The notes under the pieces are model-generated. The model worked only from the letters and a program-made list of their open reading frames with translations, had not been told where the DNA came from and did not search any database. The translations under genes were made by a program, and so were the position numbers. A stretch of DNA of 50,969 bases from an uncultured Burkholderiales bacterium (GTDB lineage Bacteria > Pseudomonadota > Gammaproteobacteria > Burkholderiales > Burkholderiaceae_C). Position 1 is the stretch's first letter. Each line of letters starts with the position of its first letter. Positions 1 through 7,999 of the stretch are shown here, piece after piece. The stretch lies in NCBI GenBank assembly GCA_903933115.1, contig CAIZIT010000086.1:1-50969 (forward strand). The letters run 5' to 3'.

Positions 1-2
1 CA

Positions 3-644
3 CTCGATGAGAGCGAGATTTTCAACGCCTACAACGAAGTCCCCTCCATTCGTGAAAAAGACGAGTTCTTGATCCCCTACATCCAAGCGATCATGGACCC
101 CAATTTCCACACAGGCACCCCAGAAACCGATCAAACGCTGTTGAAGTCTTTGATTGTTTTTGCATGCCTCATGGAGGGCCTCTTCTTTTATGTGGGCTTC
201 ACACAAATTTTGGCTCTGGGACGACAAAACAAGATGACGGGTGCAGCCGAGCAGTACCAGTACATTTTGCGCGACGAGTCCATGCACTGCAATTTCGGCA
301 TTGATTTGATCAATCAAATCAAATTGGAAAATCCCCATTTGTGGACCAACCAATTCAAGACCGAAATCACCGAGTTGTTCAACAAGGCCGTTGAACTCGA
401 GTACCGTTACGCCGAAGACACCATGCCCAGAGGTGTTTTAGGGATGAACGCGTCCATGTTCAAAGGCTATTTGCGCTACATTGCCAACAGACGAGCCACA
501 CAGATTGGTCTGGACGCACTGTTTCCCAATGAGGAGAACCCCTTCCCCTGGATGAGCGAGATGATCGACCTCAAAAAGGAGAGAAACTTCTTCGAAACCC
601 GTGTGATCGAGTACCAAACTGGTGGTACTTTGTCTTGGGATTGA
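3..644 (+). CDS. nrdB: Ribonucleoside-diphosphate reductase class Ia, small (R2) subunit, 5'-truncated by the window
   Basis: The reading frame is open from base 3, so the gene starts upstream of the window. R2 holds the di-iron centre and tyrosyl radical used by the R1 subunit (NrdA) to reduce ribonucleoside diphosphates to deoxyribonucleotides in the cytoplasm. Visible here are two late iron-ligand helices: the glutamate in LMEGLFFYVGF and the E/H pair in RDESMH. The radical tyrosine and first ligands lie outside the window. The C-terminal tail YQTGGTLSWD is the flexible R1-binding peptide typical of the family, so the 3' end is intact. No obvious terminator follows. nrdA is expected upstream but cannot be seen. 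Confidence 0.95.
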   Translation, partial: LDESEIFNAYNEVPSIREKDEFLIPYIQAIMDPNFHTGTPETDQTLLKSLIVFACLMEGLFFYVGFTQILALGRQNKMTGAAEQYQYILRDESMHCNFGIDLINQIKLENPHLWTNQFKTEITELFNKAVELEYRYAEDTMPRGVLGMNASMFKGYLRYIANRRATQIGLDALFPNEENPFPWMSEMIDLKKERNFFETRVIEYQTGGTLSWD

Positions 645-744
645 TCCGACAACGACTCACCCCAAGATGCATTCCGATTTGTACTGTTCAACCAGAGCCC
701 TCTTGTCTCAAGATGACTCCATGAGCAGTGCTCACTGTGTTCAA

Positions 745-768
745 GGTGCTGGACCCGGGTCCAACACC
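745..768. repeat. 24-bp near-perfect palindrome between nrdB and the histone-like gene
   Basis: Two 12-base arms, GGTGCTGGACCC and GGGTCCAACACC, are adjacent and complementary except at one position (C opposite the A that would need T). There is no loop and no following T-run, so it is not a standard intrinsic terminator. It could be a protein-binding site or an mRNA hairpin in the 200-bp nrdB-histone gap. Its function is unknown. Confidence 0.45.
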
Positions 769-846
769 CTGAATCGCTTTACGCTCAACAGCAGCATGGA
801 GTGTTTTTTTACTCAACGATCTTTAAACTTGATCTAGGAGATAGTT

Positions 847-1295
847 ATGGCAACTGCAAAAAACCAGCGGCTAAAAAGCCCGCGGCAAAAAAAGTTGCGG
901 CTAAAAAGCCCGCAGCAAAGAAAACAGTAGCGGCTAAAAAGCCCGCAGCAAAAAAAGTAGCAGCTAAGAAACCAGCAGCGAAAAAAGTAGCGGTGAAAAA
1001 GCCCGCGGCTAAAAAAGTTGCGGCCAAAAAGCCCGCAGCAAAAAAAGTAGCAGCTAAAAAGCCTGCCGCCAAGAAAGTTGCAGCTAAAAAGCCCGCAGCC
1101 AAAAAGGTAGCAAAGAAGGTTGTTGCCAAGAAACCAGCGGCCAAGAAGCCTGCTGCTAAGAAAGCGGCAGTAAAAAAAAAGCCAGCTAAAAAAGCCGCGA
1201 AAAAACCCGCTGCCCGCGCGAAAGTAGCGAGCGCAGCACAAACGACGCTCAACCCTCAAGCTGCATGGCCGTTTCCAACAGCCATCAAGCCTTGA
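847..1295 (+). CDS. Histone H1-like DNA-binding protein, start and body in different frames
   Basis: The body is a chain of KKPAAKK/KKVAAKK repeats ending in the tail [17 protein letters not shown], which is characteristic of Burkholderiales H1-like nucleoid proteins. Such proteins bind DNA non-specifically through their lysines. The expected start is the ATG at 847, preceded by TAGGAG about 6 nt upstream, and would give MATAK then KKPAAKK. However, the A-run at 858-863 has six As, one fewer than needed. From ATG 847 the zero frame therefore ends at TAG 928-930 after 27 codons, while the repeat body (roughly 145 residues) is in the -1 frame. The body frame alone can only be opened from a GTG at 801 with no ribosome site. 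The gene uses a -1 frameshift at A_AAA_AAC, is a slipped allele, or carries a sequencing error. Confidence 0.75.
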
Positions 1296-1322
1296 ACCAA
1301 GAAGTTTGAGCCGTTTGATCTC

Positions 1323-1353
1323 AAAGCCCGGTGCAGTGTACCGGGCTTTTTTT
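1323..1353 (+). terminator. Intrinsic terminator of the histone-like gene
   Basis: AAAGCCCGGT and ACCGGGCTTT form a 10-bp stem around a 7-nt loop, followed by a T-run, 28 bases after the stop codon of the histone-like gene. This is a clear Rho-independent terminator. Confidence 0.9.
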
Positions 1354-1397
1354 ATGCCTCAGCCCTCCTGCTCAAGGCCTATCGGCACTGCGTGTTC

Positions 1398-2279
1398 TTA
1401 AAGGTGGTAGTTTTGAGGACCTTGCTGTGCAATCTTCAAGGCCCCCATTTTGTTGCCCAACTCGGCACAACTCACGAGCGACCATCCCTGCTCCAGTCCA
1501 AAGAGGAGTGCACCTCTCCATGCATCCCCACAGCCTGTCGGGTCGAGCACTCGAGTGGGCTTGACTGGTGCCACGTGCGTACTTTGTCCATCCTCCCAGA
1601 CTTGGCAGCCCTCGGCGCCCAAGGTGACCACCAAACCCTTTAAAGACTTGGAGATGTCGGCCACACTCTGGCCCAGACGCTCTTCGAGCATCTTGGCCTC
1701 ATAGTCATTGACCGTGACCCACGTCGCTTGGGAGATGAAGGTCTTCAACTCAGCCGCATTGAACATGGGTAGCCCTTGACCGGGGTCGAAGACAAAGGGA
1801 ATCTTCAAATCAAAGAGTTGCTGGGCATGATGGATCATGGCCTCTTTGCCGTCGGGAGCGATGATGGCCACTTTGATGTTGTGAGAGGCATCAATCACAT
1901 TCAAGTGCGCTTGGTTCATGGCCCCTGGGTGAAAGGCGGTGATTTGATTGTTGTCACGATCGGTCATGATCATCGCTTGAGCGGTGTAGGTCTCAGGCAC
2001 TTCTCGGATGAATTGGGTGGAGATCTCCAAGCTCTTCAAGCGCTCCAAATAGCTGCGTCCATCTTGGCCCAAGGTGGCCATGGGCAAGGGCTCGCCTCCC
2101 AAGAGCTTCAAGCTGTAAGCGATGTTGCCCGCACAGCCTCCAAAGTCACGCCTGAGTGCCGGCACCAAAAAGGAGACATTCAAAATATGGAGTTGATCGG
2201 GCAAAATCTGCTCTGCAAAACGCCCTTCGAAATTCATGATGGTGTCAAAGGCAAAGGAGCCACAAATGAGGGAAGCCAT
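1398..2279 (-). CDS. PfkB/ribokinase-family sugar or nucleoside kinase
   Basis: This is a 293-residue cytoplasmic kinase of the PfkB fold. Residues 47-52 (GGCAGN) are the N-terminal PfkB signature that shapes the substrate pocket. DPTGCGD at about 246-252 is the C-terminal signature: its glycines form the anion hole and the final Asp is the catalytic base. The family phosphorylates sugars or nucleosides with ATP. The Burkholderiales homologues in this position are often labelled adenosine kinase or generic carbohydrate kinase, and the sequence alone does not settle the substrate. It lies 60 bp downstream of the DUF3426 gene on the same strand, so it is probably the last gene of the accB-accC-prmA transcription unit. 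The ATG at 2279 gives the normal family N-terminus (MASLICGS). Confidence 0.85.
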   Translation of the reverse strand: MASLICGSFAFDTIMNFEGRFAEQILPDQLHILNVSFLVPALRRDFGGCAGNIAYSLKLLGGEPLPMATLGQDGRSYLERLKSLEISTQFIREVPETYTAQAMIMTDRDNNQITAFHPGAMNQAHLNVIDASHNIKVAIIAPDGKEAMIHHAQQLFDLKIPFVFDPGQGLPMFNAAELKTFISQATWVTVNDYEAKMLEERLGQSVADISKSLKGLVVTLGAEGCQVWEDGQSTHVAPVKPTRVLDPTGCGDAWRGALLFGLEQGWSLVSCAELGNKMGALKIAQQGPQNYHL

Positions 2280-2339
2280 GGTGTTAAAAGTGTCCGTTCA
2301 AAATAATGATTCGCCATTGTATTTCACAACAGTCTGTCC

Positions 2340-3410
2340 TCACTCCAGTTCAACTCGGTAGCCACTTGGCAAGTGGCCCGATGCGTCCTCCTCCCAATGA
2401 ATGGGCAAAAGGAATTGATTCAAGCCCCCGGGTTTGATCACTGCGTCTTTCGAGTCAAAGACCAAAGAAAGCCTTTCTTCCAAAAGGACTTGATCCCTTT
2501 CATCCAAAAGGATCAATTTGAGCGTGGGTGCTGCCACCGGATAGCTGAAACTGTTTTTGATCCTCAGGCTCAAATGGTATTTGAAGCGCGAAGAGCGCAC
2601 CAAAGCACCAAGCTTGGGGTCTTTCTCGATCAGATCCTCTTTCTCCAAGGCACTGCTCTCAATGCTCAATGCAGATAAATCTCTGGGCCACTCCACTTGG
2701 CAAGAGAGCAATTGACACATCTGCACCAAAGGCTCTTTGAGGCCGGGATAGAGCGCCGCCACCTCGTCTCTGTAGCGGAAGGTGAAACCCAAGGGAAGGA
2801 CGAACAAAAAGATCAAAAGGCCGATGAACCCGTAAACCGCTGCGCCAGGCTGAGGGGCTCGGGGATGGGCACGCACCTCTTGGCGTGCGTGCTCCAAGGC
2901 GACCATGCCTGCAGCACTTCCATAGGGGTGAGAGGGCTCCAAAGCTTGTTGAAGTGCCCGATCTGCATGGGGCTCAAACGTGGGCGCGTCTTGGGAGACT
3001 GCGCCTGAGTCGATCTTCTTTGACAGCGTGTTCGCAAGTTGGTGGGTTGTGGGCGTGAGGGATTGCTGGTGAAGGAACTCATCAATGCTCATAGGTCCAG
3101 GTCCAGATCCATGCCCTTTACTGGGCTCAGCGAAGGCCATCTCCTGCCTTGAAGCATGCAACCCCAAGCCGCTCTCCCCATGCGGATCTTCAAGTTTGCC
3201 CTCCCACGAAGGACGCCCCTGAGCTTTGAGAGGGGAGCGCTGAACATCCAGCAAACACGCCAATGCCAAAAACACCTGCTCACAAGTCGAGCAACGCACC
3301 CAGCCCTCAGCAGCCTCGAGTTGATCGTCCATCAAAAAGAGGTGCTGATCACATTTTGGACATGCACAAATCAATCGTTGCCGAGACTCTTTCAAGGAGG
3401 GGGTTTGCAT
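2340..3410 (-). CDS. Zinc-ribbon / DUF3426 membrane protein
   Basis: This 356-residue protein of unknown function has three recognisable parts. Residues 17-43 form a small zinc-ribbon-like finger with CPKC and CSTC pairs. A long polar linker follows. One membrane helix spans about 190-211 (AVYGFIGLLIFLFVLPLGF), leading to a C-terminal DUF3426 domain with a conserved Cys pair around CQLLSCQ. The predicted topology is finger in the cytoplasm and DUF3426 in the periplasm. The family is characteristically found just after prmA in Burkholderiales, as here (47 bp away). The ATG at 3410 has AAGGT about 10 nt upstream. No enzymatic motif is visible. Confidence 0.85.
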   Translation of the reverse strand: MQTPSLKESRQRLICACPKCDQHLFLMDDQLEAAEGWVRCSTCEQVFLALACLLDVQRSPLKAQGRPSWEGKLEDPHGESGLGLHASRQEMAFAEPSKGHGSGPGPMSIDEFLHQQSLTPTTHQLANTLSKKIDSGAVSQDAPTFEPHADRALQQALEPSHPYGSAAGMVALEHARQEVRAHPRAPQPGAAVYGFIGLLIFLFVLPLGFTFRYRDEVAALYPGLKEPLVQMCQLLSCQVEWPRDLSALSIESSALEKEDLIEKDPKLGALVRSSRFKYHLSLRIKNSFSYPVAAPTLKLILLDERDQVLLEERLSLVFDSKDAVIKPGGLNQFLLPIHWEEDASGHLPSGYRVELE

Positions 3411-3457
3411 TCAGCGTGACCTTTTTGAGCTGAGGACTTGGTAATTGTGGCTTGTGG

Positions 3458-4354
3458 TTATTGTGATTTCATTTGACTGGTCATCAAGATCCAACCCTCA
3501 GATGCATTGCTCACCACCAATTCACAATACGGCGCGTAGGCCGCCTTCAGCTCTTGTTCTTGCCTATCTAAAATCCCCGCCAACACCAAATGCCCTCCAG
3601 GCTTGACCAATCCACAAAGAAGGGGGGCCAAAACCTTGAGGGGCGTTGCCAAAATATTGGCAAAAACAGTGTCGTAGGGACCCGATGACAGGTCTGGCAA
3701 ACCCACACGCATTTGAGAGGCCACGTGGTTGTCACGTGCGTTTTGTTCTGCCGCAACCACCGCAGACGGGTCAATGTCCACCGCATCTGTTTGCTCCGCA
3801 CCGTGGAGCACCGCCGCGATGGCCAAGATGCCAGAGCCGCAACCATAGTCCATCACCCGCTCACCAGAGAAATCATGCGCTGCAGCCCAGCCCAGACACA
3901 TGCGTGTGGTGGGATGGGTGCCCGTTCCAAAGGCCAAACCCGGGTCCAGACGAATCACTTTTTGGGCCCCTTTGGGCACCTCGTGCCAAGAGGGCACGAT
4001 CCAAAAATCCTCGGTGATGGGAACGGGCTGAAATTGCGACTGTGTGATGCGCACCCAGTCCTCTTGGGGCACCTCGTGTTGGGCCAAAATCTGACAGGTT
4101 TCGAACTCTTCGAGCCCAAGCAAACACGCCTGAGCCTCAGCCAAGAGGTCTGCGTTTTCAAAAAGCGCCATGACTTTGGAGCGCACCCATGAAGAAGCGG
4201 GAGGCGGCATGCCTGGCTCACCAAAGAGCGCTTGCTCGTGCTCGGTGTGCGCATCGGCATCCTCCACACTCACACTGAGAGCGGACAGCTCCAAGAGCAC
4301 ATCGCTCAAGCTCTCCACTTGGTCTTGCGGGGCGAGGATGTGCAGTTCAATCAT
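3458..4354 (-). CDS. prmA: Ribosomal protein L11 methyltransferase
   Basis: This is a 298-residue SAM-dependent enzyme that methylates ribosomal protein L11. GTGTHPTT at about 143-150 and the SAM-binding loop DYGCGSG at 169-175 are diagnostic, followed by the acidic strand AVDIDP and the NILATPL substrate motif. The N-terminal domain (MIELHI...) matches the beta-proteobacterial form, including the EDADAHTEHEQALFGEPG segment. The start is preceded by CTCCTT rather than a Shine-Dalgarno sequence on the coding strand, so translation may depend on upstream context. It lies 79 bp after accC, in the usual accB-accC-prmA order. Confidence 0.96.
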   Translation of the reverse strand: MIELHILAPQDQVESLSDVLLELSALSVSVEDADAHTEHEQALFGEPGMPPPASSWVRSKVMALFENADLLAEAQACLLGLEEFETCQILAQHEVPQEDWVRITQSQFQPVPITEDFWIVPSWHEVPKGAQKVIRLDPGLAFGTGTHPTTRMCLGWAAAHDFSGERVMDYGCGSGILAIAAVLHGAEQTDAVDIDPSAVVAAEQNARDNHVASQMRVGLPDLSSGPYDTVFANILATPLKVLAPLLCGLVKPGGHLVLAGILDRQEQELKAAYAPYCELVVSNASEGWILMTSQMKSQ

Positions 4355-4370
4355 AAGGAGACTCGAATCA

Positions 4371-4415
4371 AAAAAAATTTATTGGAAAAATGAAAGAGCC
4401 CTCGTGACTGAGGGC
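4371..4415 (-). terminator. Possible weak terminator/attenuator between accC and prmA
   Basis: On the minus strand GCCCTC and GAGGGC (4398-4403 and 4410-4415) form a 6-bp stem with a 6-nt loop, followed by TCTTTCATTTTT and a further T-rich stretch. It may reduce read-through from accC into prmA. The T-run is interrupted, so this is tentative. Confidence 0.45.
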
Positions 4416-4433
4416 CCCTCACATGCATCGATC

Positions 4434-5789
4434 TTACCGGGCTTGGGGCCTGGTGGTGAGCCAATGCTCGAGGTAGTGGATGTTGGTACCGCCTTCAATG
4501 AACTTGGGGTCTTGCATGATCTCTCTGTGCAAGGGGACATTGGTTTGAATGCCCTCCACGACCATTTCCGCCAGGGCCGTTCTCATTCTGGCCAACGCAT
4601 GCTCACGGGTGTCGCCATGCACAATGATCTTGCCGATCATGGAGTCGTAATAGGGCGGCACATAGTAGTTGGTGTAAGCATGGGAGTCCACTCTGACGCC
4701 AGGACCACCCGGTGGGTGCCACATCGTGATGCGACCAGGTGAGGGAATGAATTTAAAAGCATCCTCCGCATTGATCCTGCACTCAATGGAGTGACCCGTG
4801 AAGGTGATTTGCTTTTGTGTAAAGGACAACTTCATGCCAGCAGCAACTCGTATTTGCTCCTTGACGATGTCCACATGGGTGATGTACTCGGTCACGGGGT
4901 GCTCGACTTGAACACGGGTGTTCATCTCGATGAAGTAAAACTCTCCGTTTTCATACAAAAACTCAAAGGTCCCAGCACCTCTGTAATTGATGCGCTTACA
5001 AGCGGCCACACAACGCTCACCGATCTTTTCGATGAGTTTTCTGGGGATATGGGGAGCAGGTGCCTCTTCAATCACCTTTTGATGACGCCTTTGCATGGAG
5101 CAGTCTCGCTCGCCCAGATAAACCGCATTTTTATGCTGATCGGCCAGAATTTGAATTTCAATGTGCCTGGGGTTTTGGAGGTACTTCTCCATGTACACCG
5201 CGGGGTTGCTGAAGGCCGATTGGGCTTCAGCCTTGGTGGTTTGGACAGCGCTCACCAAATGCTCCTCGTCGGTGACGACGCGCATGCCCCGTCCCCCACC
5301 GCCACCCGCTGCTTTGATGATCACGGGGTAACCAATGCTTTTGGCAATTTTCTTCAAAGTTGCGGGGTCGCTTGGCAGCTCACCTTCAGATCCAGGCACA
5401 CAAGGCACACCCGCTTTGATCATGGCTTGTTTGGCAGCGACCTTGTCGCCCATGATCCGAATGGACTCGGGTGTGGGTCCAATGAACTGAAAACCACTCT
5501 TTTCAACGCGCTCAGCAAAGTCTGCGTTTTCACTCAAAAACCCATAACCCGGGTGAATGGCTTCACAATCCGTGACCTCGGCCGCGGAGATGATGGAGGG
5601 CATGCTGAGGTAGCTCTGTGCAGAAGCAGCAGGTCCGATGCAGACCGCCTCTTCGGCCAGCTTCACGTACTTGGCTTCGCGATCGGCCTCAGAGTAGACA
5701 ATCACCGCTTTGACACCCAACTCGTTGCAAGCGCGTTGAATGCGAAGGGCGATCTCGCCTCGATTGGCAATTAAGATTTTCTTGAACAT
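4434..5789 (-). CDS. accC: Acetyl-CoA carboxylase, biotin carboxylase subunit
   Basis: This 451-residue ATP-grasp enzyme carboxylates biotin on AccB, the first half-reaction of acetyl-CoA carboxylase and the entry to fatty acid synthesis. It starts [17 protein letters not shown], the family N-terminus. The frame is open further upstream, but the ATG at 5789 is chosen because it gives this conserved start and sits 10 nt after the accB stop. Visible motifs are the ATP-binding glycine loop [10 protein letters not shown] and the catalytic/metal segment [16 protein letters not shown]. Length and motifs are normal. It is co-transcribed with accB. Confidence 0.97.
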   Translation of the reverse strand: MFKKILIANRGEIALRIQRACNELGVKAVIVYSEADREAKYVKLAEEAVCIGPAASAQSYLSMPSIISAAEVTDCEAIHPGYGFLSENADFAERVEKSGFQFIGPTPESIRIMGDKVAAKQAMIKAGVPCVPGSEGELPSDPATLKKIAKSIGYPVIIKAAGGGGGRGMRVVTDEEHLVSAVQTTKAEAQSAFSNPAVYMEKYLQNPRHIEIQILADQHKNAVYLGERDCSMQRRHQKVIEEAPAPHIPRKLIEKIGERCVAACKRINYRGAGTFEFLYENGEFYFIEMNTRVQVEHPVTEYITHVDIVKEQIRVAAGMKLSFTQKQITFTGHSIECRINAEDAFKFIPSPGRITMWHPPGGPGVRVDSHAYTNYYVPPYYDSMIGKIIVHGDTREHALARMRTALAEMVVEGIQTNVPLHREIMQDPKFIEGGTNIHYLEHWLTTRPQAR

Positions 5790-5799
5790 CTGCACCCCA

Positions 5800-6297
5800 T
5801 CACTCAATGTCAAATAGAGCACTGCCGTACTCGACCGCTTGAGCGTTCTGGGCATGAATCTTGGTGATGGTGCCACTCTTGTCGGCTTCGATTTCGTTCA
5901 AAATCTTCATCGCCTCAATGATACAAATCGTCTCACCCTCCTTCACCACGCTGCCCACCTCCACAAAGGGGGCCGACTCGGGACTGGCAGAACGGTAGAA
6001 AGTGCCCACCATGGGAGACTTCACCACATGAGAGGCTGAGGGGCTGGCAAGAGGCGCTGGAGCGGGCACGCTGGCCGCTGCATCTTGATGTGAAGAGGCA
6101 CCGGAAGCTCCTAGGGCATTCAAATCGATGGGAGAGATGTTCATGGGCGCGTGGCCAGTTTGACCGGGTGCTGGGGTATACTGCGCACCTACACTCTTGA
6201 CAATTCTCACCTTGCCCTCAGGCTCCGTGATCTCCAATTCAGCCACATTGGACTCGGATACCAAGTCGATCAGGGTCTTAAGCTTTCTCAAATCCAT
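5800..6297 (-). CDS. accB: Biotin carboxyl carrier protein of acetyl-CoA carboxylase
   Basis: This 165-residue carrier has an N-terminal region (1-40), an Ala/Pro-rich flexible linker (about 40-90) and a C-terminal biotinyl domain beginning SPMVGTFY at 94. The biotinylated lysine is K131 in [15 protein letters not shown]. The motif has Ile where many bacteria have Met after the lysine, a variant I believe is common in this order. Biotin swings between AccC and the carboxyltransferase AccAD. It is the first gene of the accBC unit, with a plausible sigma70 promoter about 30 nt upstream. In many Burkholderiales an aroQ gene sits just upstream; it is absent here. Confidence 0.97.
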   Translation of the reverse strand: MDLRKLKTLIDLVSESNVAELEITEPEGKVRIVKSVGAQYTPAPGQTGHAPMNISPIDLNALGASGASSHQDAAASVPAPAPLASPSASHVVKSPMVGTFYRSASPESAPFVEVGSVVKEGETICIIEAMKILNEIEADKSGTITKIHAQNAQAVEYGSALFDIE

Positions 6298-6327
6298 AAA
6301 TATTGCGTTCTTGCGTTAAAAGAATGT

Positions 6328-6356
6328 AATTTACACCAATTTCACTCAATTTTCAA
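6328..6356 (-). promoter_or_regulatory. Candidate sigma70 promoter for accB-accC
   Basis: On the minus strand TTGAAA (6351-6356) and TAAATT (6328-6333) are separated by exactly 17 bp, in the AT-rich gap upstream of accB. The -35 matches consensus at 5 of 6 positions and the -10 at 4 of 6. The rest of the gap (6357-6512) shows no gene. Confidence 0.5.
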
Positions 6357-6512
6357 TAACTCATTGGTTTTATAAGCCAACTCGATCCCGGTTGAAATGC
6401 AACTGCAGGAGCCATCAAGCCCCCTCCAGTCCTGATGAATGAGTGCACAATGCACTTATTTTTTTGATTTTTAACCGCTTTTAGACGAAGATCAGGCCAT
6501 CAAGGGCAAGCA

Positions 6513-7088
6513 TCAAGCGTCAATATGGAGCCAGGACTCCAAGTCTTCGGGGTGCAATTTGCCCATTTTCCTGAACGCCACCTGACCCAAACTGTCCAAA
6601 ACCAAGGTGAATGGCAAGCCCCCTTCCTCATCGCCTAGGGATCTCGAGAGCTCTGTGCCACCCAAACCCGCCAACAAAACAGGGTATGACACCGCCCTTT
6701 GGGTCAAAAAACGCTTCACCAAACTGGGCTGATCGATGGCCAAACCCAGAACTTTAAAGCCTTTTGCTGCATTTTGCTGATAAAAGGCATCCAGTAAAGG
6801 CATCTCCTCCACACAAGGCATGCACCAAGTGGCCCAGAAATTGATGACCAGCTTTTGCCCCTTGAAGTCCGCCAGGGCCACCTCTTGGCCCTCAGGCGTC
6901 TCCAAACGAGCCTGCCAAAGTGCTTGACTGGCCTCGGGACTCAGCACCGATTGGGCCTTTTTCTTCTCTCGCCACCAAGAAACACCCAGACCAGCTAGTG
7001 CAAAGCCGAGGCCTGCAGCGCTCAGCAAAGCTCGTTTGGAGCGCAAAAATGAGGCAGGAGCTGAATTCGAGGGGGGCTTAGAGGTCAT
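6513..7088 (-). CDS. TlpA/ResA-like membrane-anchored thioredoxin
   Basis: This 191-residue protein has a basic N-terminus, one hydrophobic segment at about 20-38 acting as signal anchor, and a periplasmic thioredoxin domain. The redox pair is in WCMPC at 88-92 (NFWATWCMPCVEEMP), with the cis-proline region at GLPFT. TlpA/ResA-type proteins reduce disulfides in periplasmic targets, for example during cytochrome c or oxidase maturation. No cytochrome genes lie nearby, so the target is unknown. It lies upstream of accB on the same strand with a 215-bp gap, suggesting separate transcription. Confidence 0.88.
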   Translation of the reverse strand: MTSKPPSNSAPASFLRSKRALLSAAGLGFALAGLGVSWWREKKKAQSVLSPEASQALWQARLETPEGQEVALADFKGQKLVINFWATWCMPCVEEMPLLDAFYQQNAAKGFKVLGLAIDQPSLVKRFLTQRAVSYPVLLAGLGGTELSRSLGDEEGGLPFTLVLDSLGQVAFRKMGKLHPEDLESWLHIDA

Positions 7089-7169
7089 GGTTAAGGTTTC
7101 GAAGTGTGCAATTCAAGACAAGATCCGCCACCGCGGGTGAGCCGAGCAACTGGTGAGAAAGAGAGGCCA

Positions 7170-7201
7170 TTGGGGCACTTGGGGCACTTGGGGCACTTGG
7201 A
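7170..7201. repeat. Short tandem repeat, 9-bp unit, about 3.5 copies
   Basis: The unit TTGGGGCAC is repeated head-to-tail in the 165-bp gap upstream of the TlpA-like gene. The copies are essentially perfect, suggesting recent slippage. No gene or hairpin is associated. Confidence 0.7.
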
Positions 7202-7253
7202 GTTCATGAGGGCGTCCCAATCCAGGGCACCAGAAGAGACCAAGACCATCCCC

Positions 7254-7859
7254 TCACTCAGGCTCCAACTCAGATGCCTGGGCCAACAATTTTTCCAAAG
7301 CTTTGGCATCTCCTCGCTGAATTTTACCTTTGGCATCGGGCTTTAAAGCGCCACGCAAATCATCAAAGTCATAAATCATCAGGTGAAGGCCCACATAGCA
7401 ACCCAGAGGCTCACTCCTGATGTTCAAACTCAGCGCATCCACCTTCTCCCCCTTGAACCCCCTTTGCGTGCTCACCTGATAGTCCAAGCCTTGGTTGATC
7501 AACTCAATTTCTGCACTTTTGGAATCATCACAAAAAAGTTGGAGGAAAATATCCGACCGAGCCGTCGCAAAGCCCTTCCACACAGCGCCAGTCAAATGGG
7601 GCCTATAGCCAGACAACCTGTTCATCCAGATCAAGGCCAATTGCCTCAAGGCGCTGAGTTCATGTTTTTGGCGGGTTCCACCAAACAAATTCAAATGCTC
7701 AAAAACCGCATCCTCCAGTTCATCATTGGAGGGCAAAGGCACCTTGCCCGTGAGCCCCAAGCTCTTCAAAGCCTGCTGCTTGGCAAGACCAAACTCCATG
7801 CCCTCGTCCACGATGAGGCGAGCAGCAACGGCAGCAATCTCTTCTTCAATTCGGTTCAT
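7254..7859 (-). CDS. Conserved hypothetical protein beside mpl
   Basis: This is a predicted cytoplasmic protein of about 201 residues, which I do not recognise by function. It starts MNRIEEEIAAVAARLIVDEG from the ATG at 7859; a GTG at 7874 would add five residues, and neither has a strong ribosome site. The N-terminal third is helical and charged, with a middle segment SNDELEDAVFEHLNLFGG. The C-terminal half contains SDIFLQLFCDDSKSAEIELIN and ends in a Lys/Glu-rich helix. The SDI segment faintly recalls nucleotidyltransferase-fold proteins, but no catalytic Asp pattern is clear. Genes of this kind sit divergently from mpl in several Burkholderiales, from memory. There are no membrane segments. 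Confidence 0.7.
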   Translation of the reverse strand: MNRIEEEIAAVAARLIVDEGMEFGLAKQQALKSLGLTGKVPLPSNDELEDAVFEHLNLFGGTRQKHELSALRQLALIWMNRLSGYRPHLTGAVWKGFATARSDIFLQLFCDDSKSAEIELINQGLDYQVSTQRGFKGEKVDALSLNIRSEPLGCYVGLHLMIYDFDDLRGALKPDAKGKIQRGDAKALEKLLAQASELEPE

Positions 7860-7999
7860 GAGCGCATTGTGCACTCAATTTCAACGCCTTGAACAAAAAG
7901 GGCCAAGTCTGTGATCGGCTTTGGCATTGGGCATTGGCCTCAACATCGGCATCGACATGGGCAAAAGCCTCACCCCACTTGCCTCTAAAATGGGGCCTT

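Noticed and set aside
850-1220. Repeated units in the histone-like gene as a possible CRISPR or minisatellite
   Set aside because: The units are codon-phased [11 protein letters not shown] repeats without spacers; they are coding.
834-1259. Long minus-strand frames opposite the histone-like gene
   Set aside because: They are mirror images of the Lys/Ala codon repeats, giving Phe/Leu/Ala-rich sequence with no ribosome site.
4791-5774. 327-codon plus-strand frame
   Set aside because: It lies antisense to accC, whose motifs are unambiguous; no start signal or domain.
7091-7336. Minus-strand frame crossing the 9-bp repeats upstream of the TlpA-like gene
   Set aside because: It overlaps the 3' end of the hypothetical gene and encodes a repeat-derived Cys/Pro/Lys run; not conserved in character.
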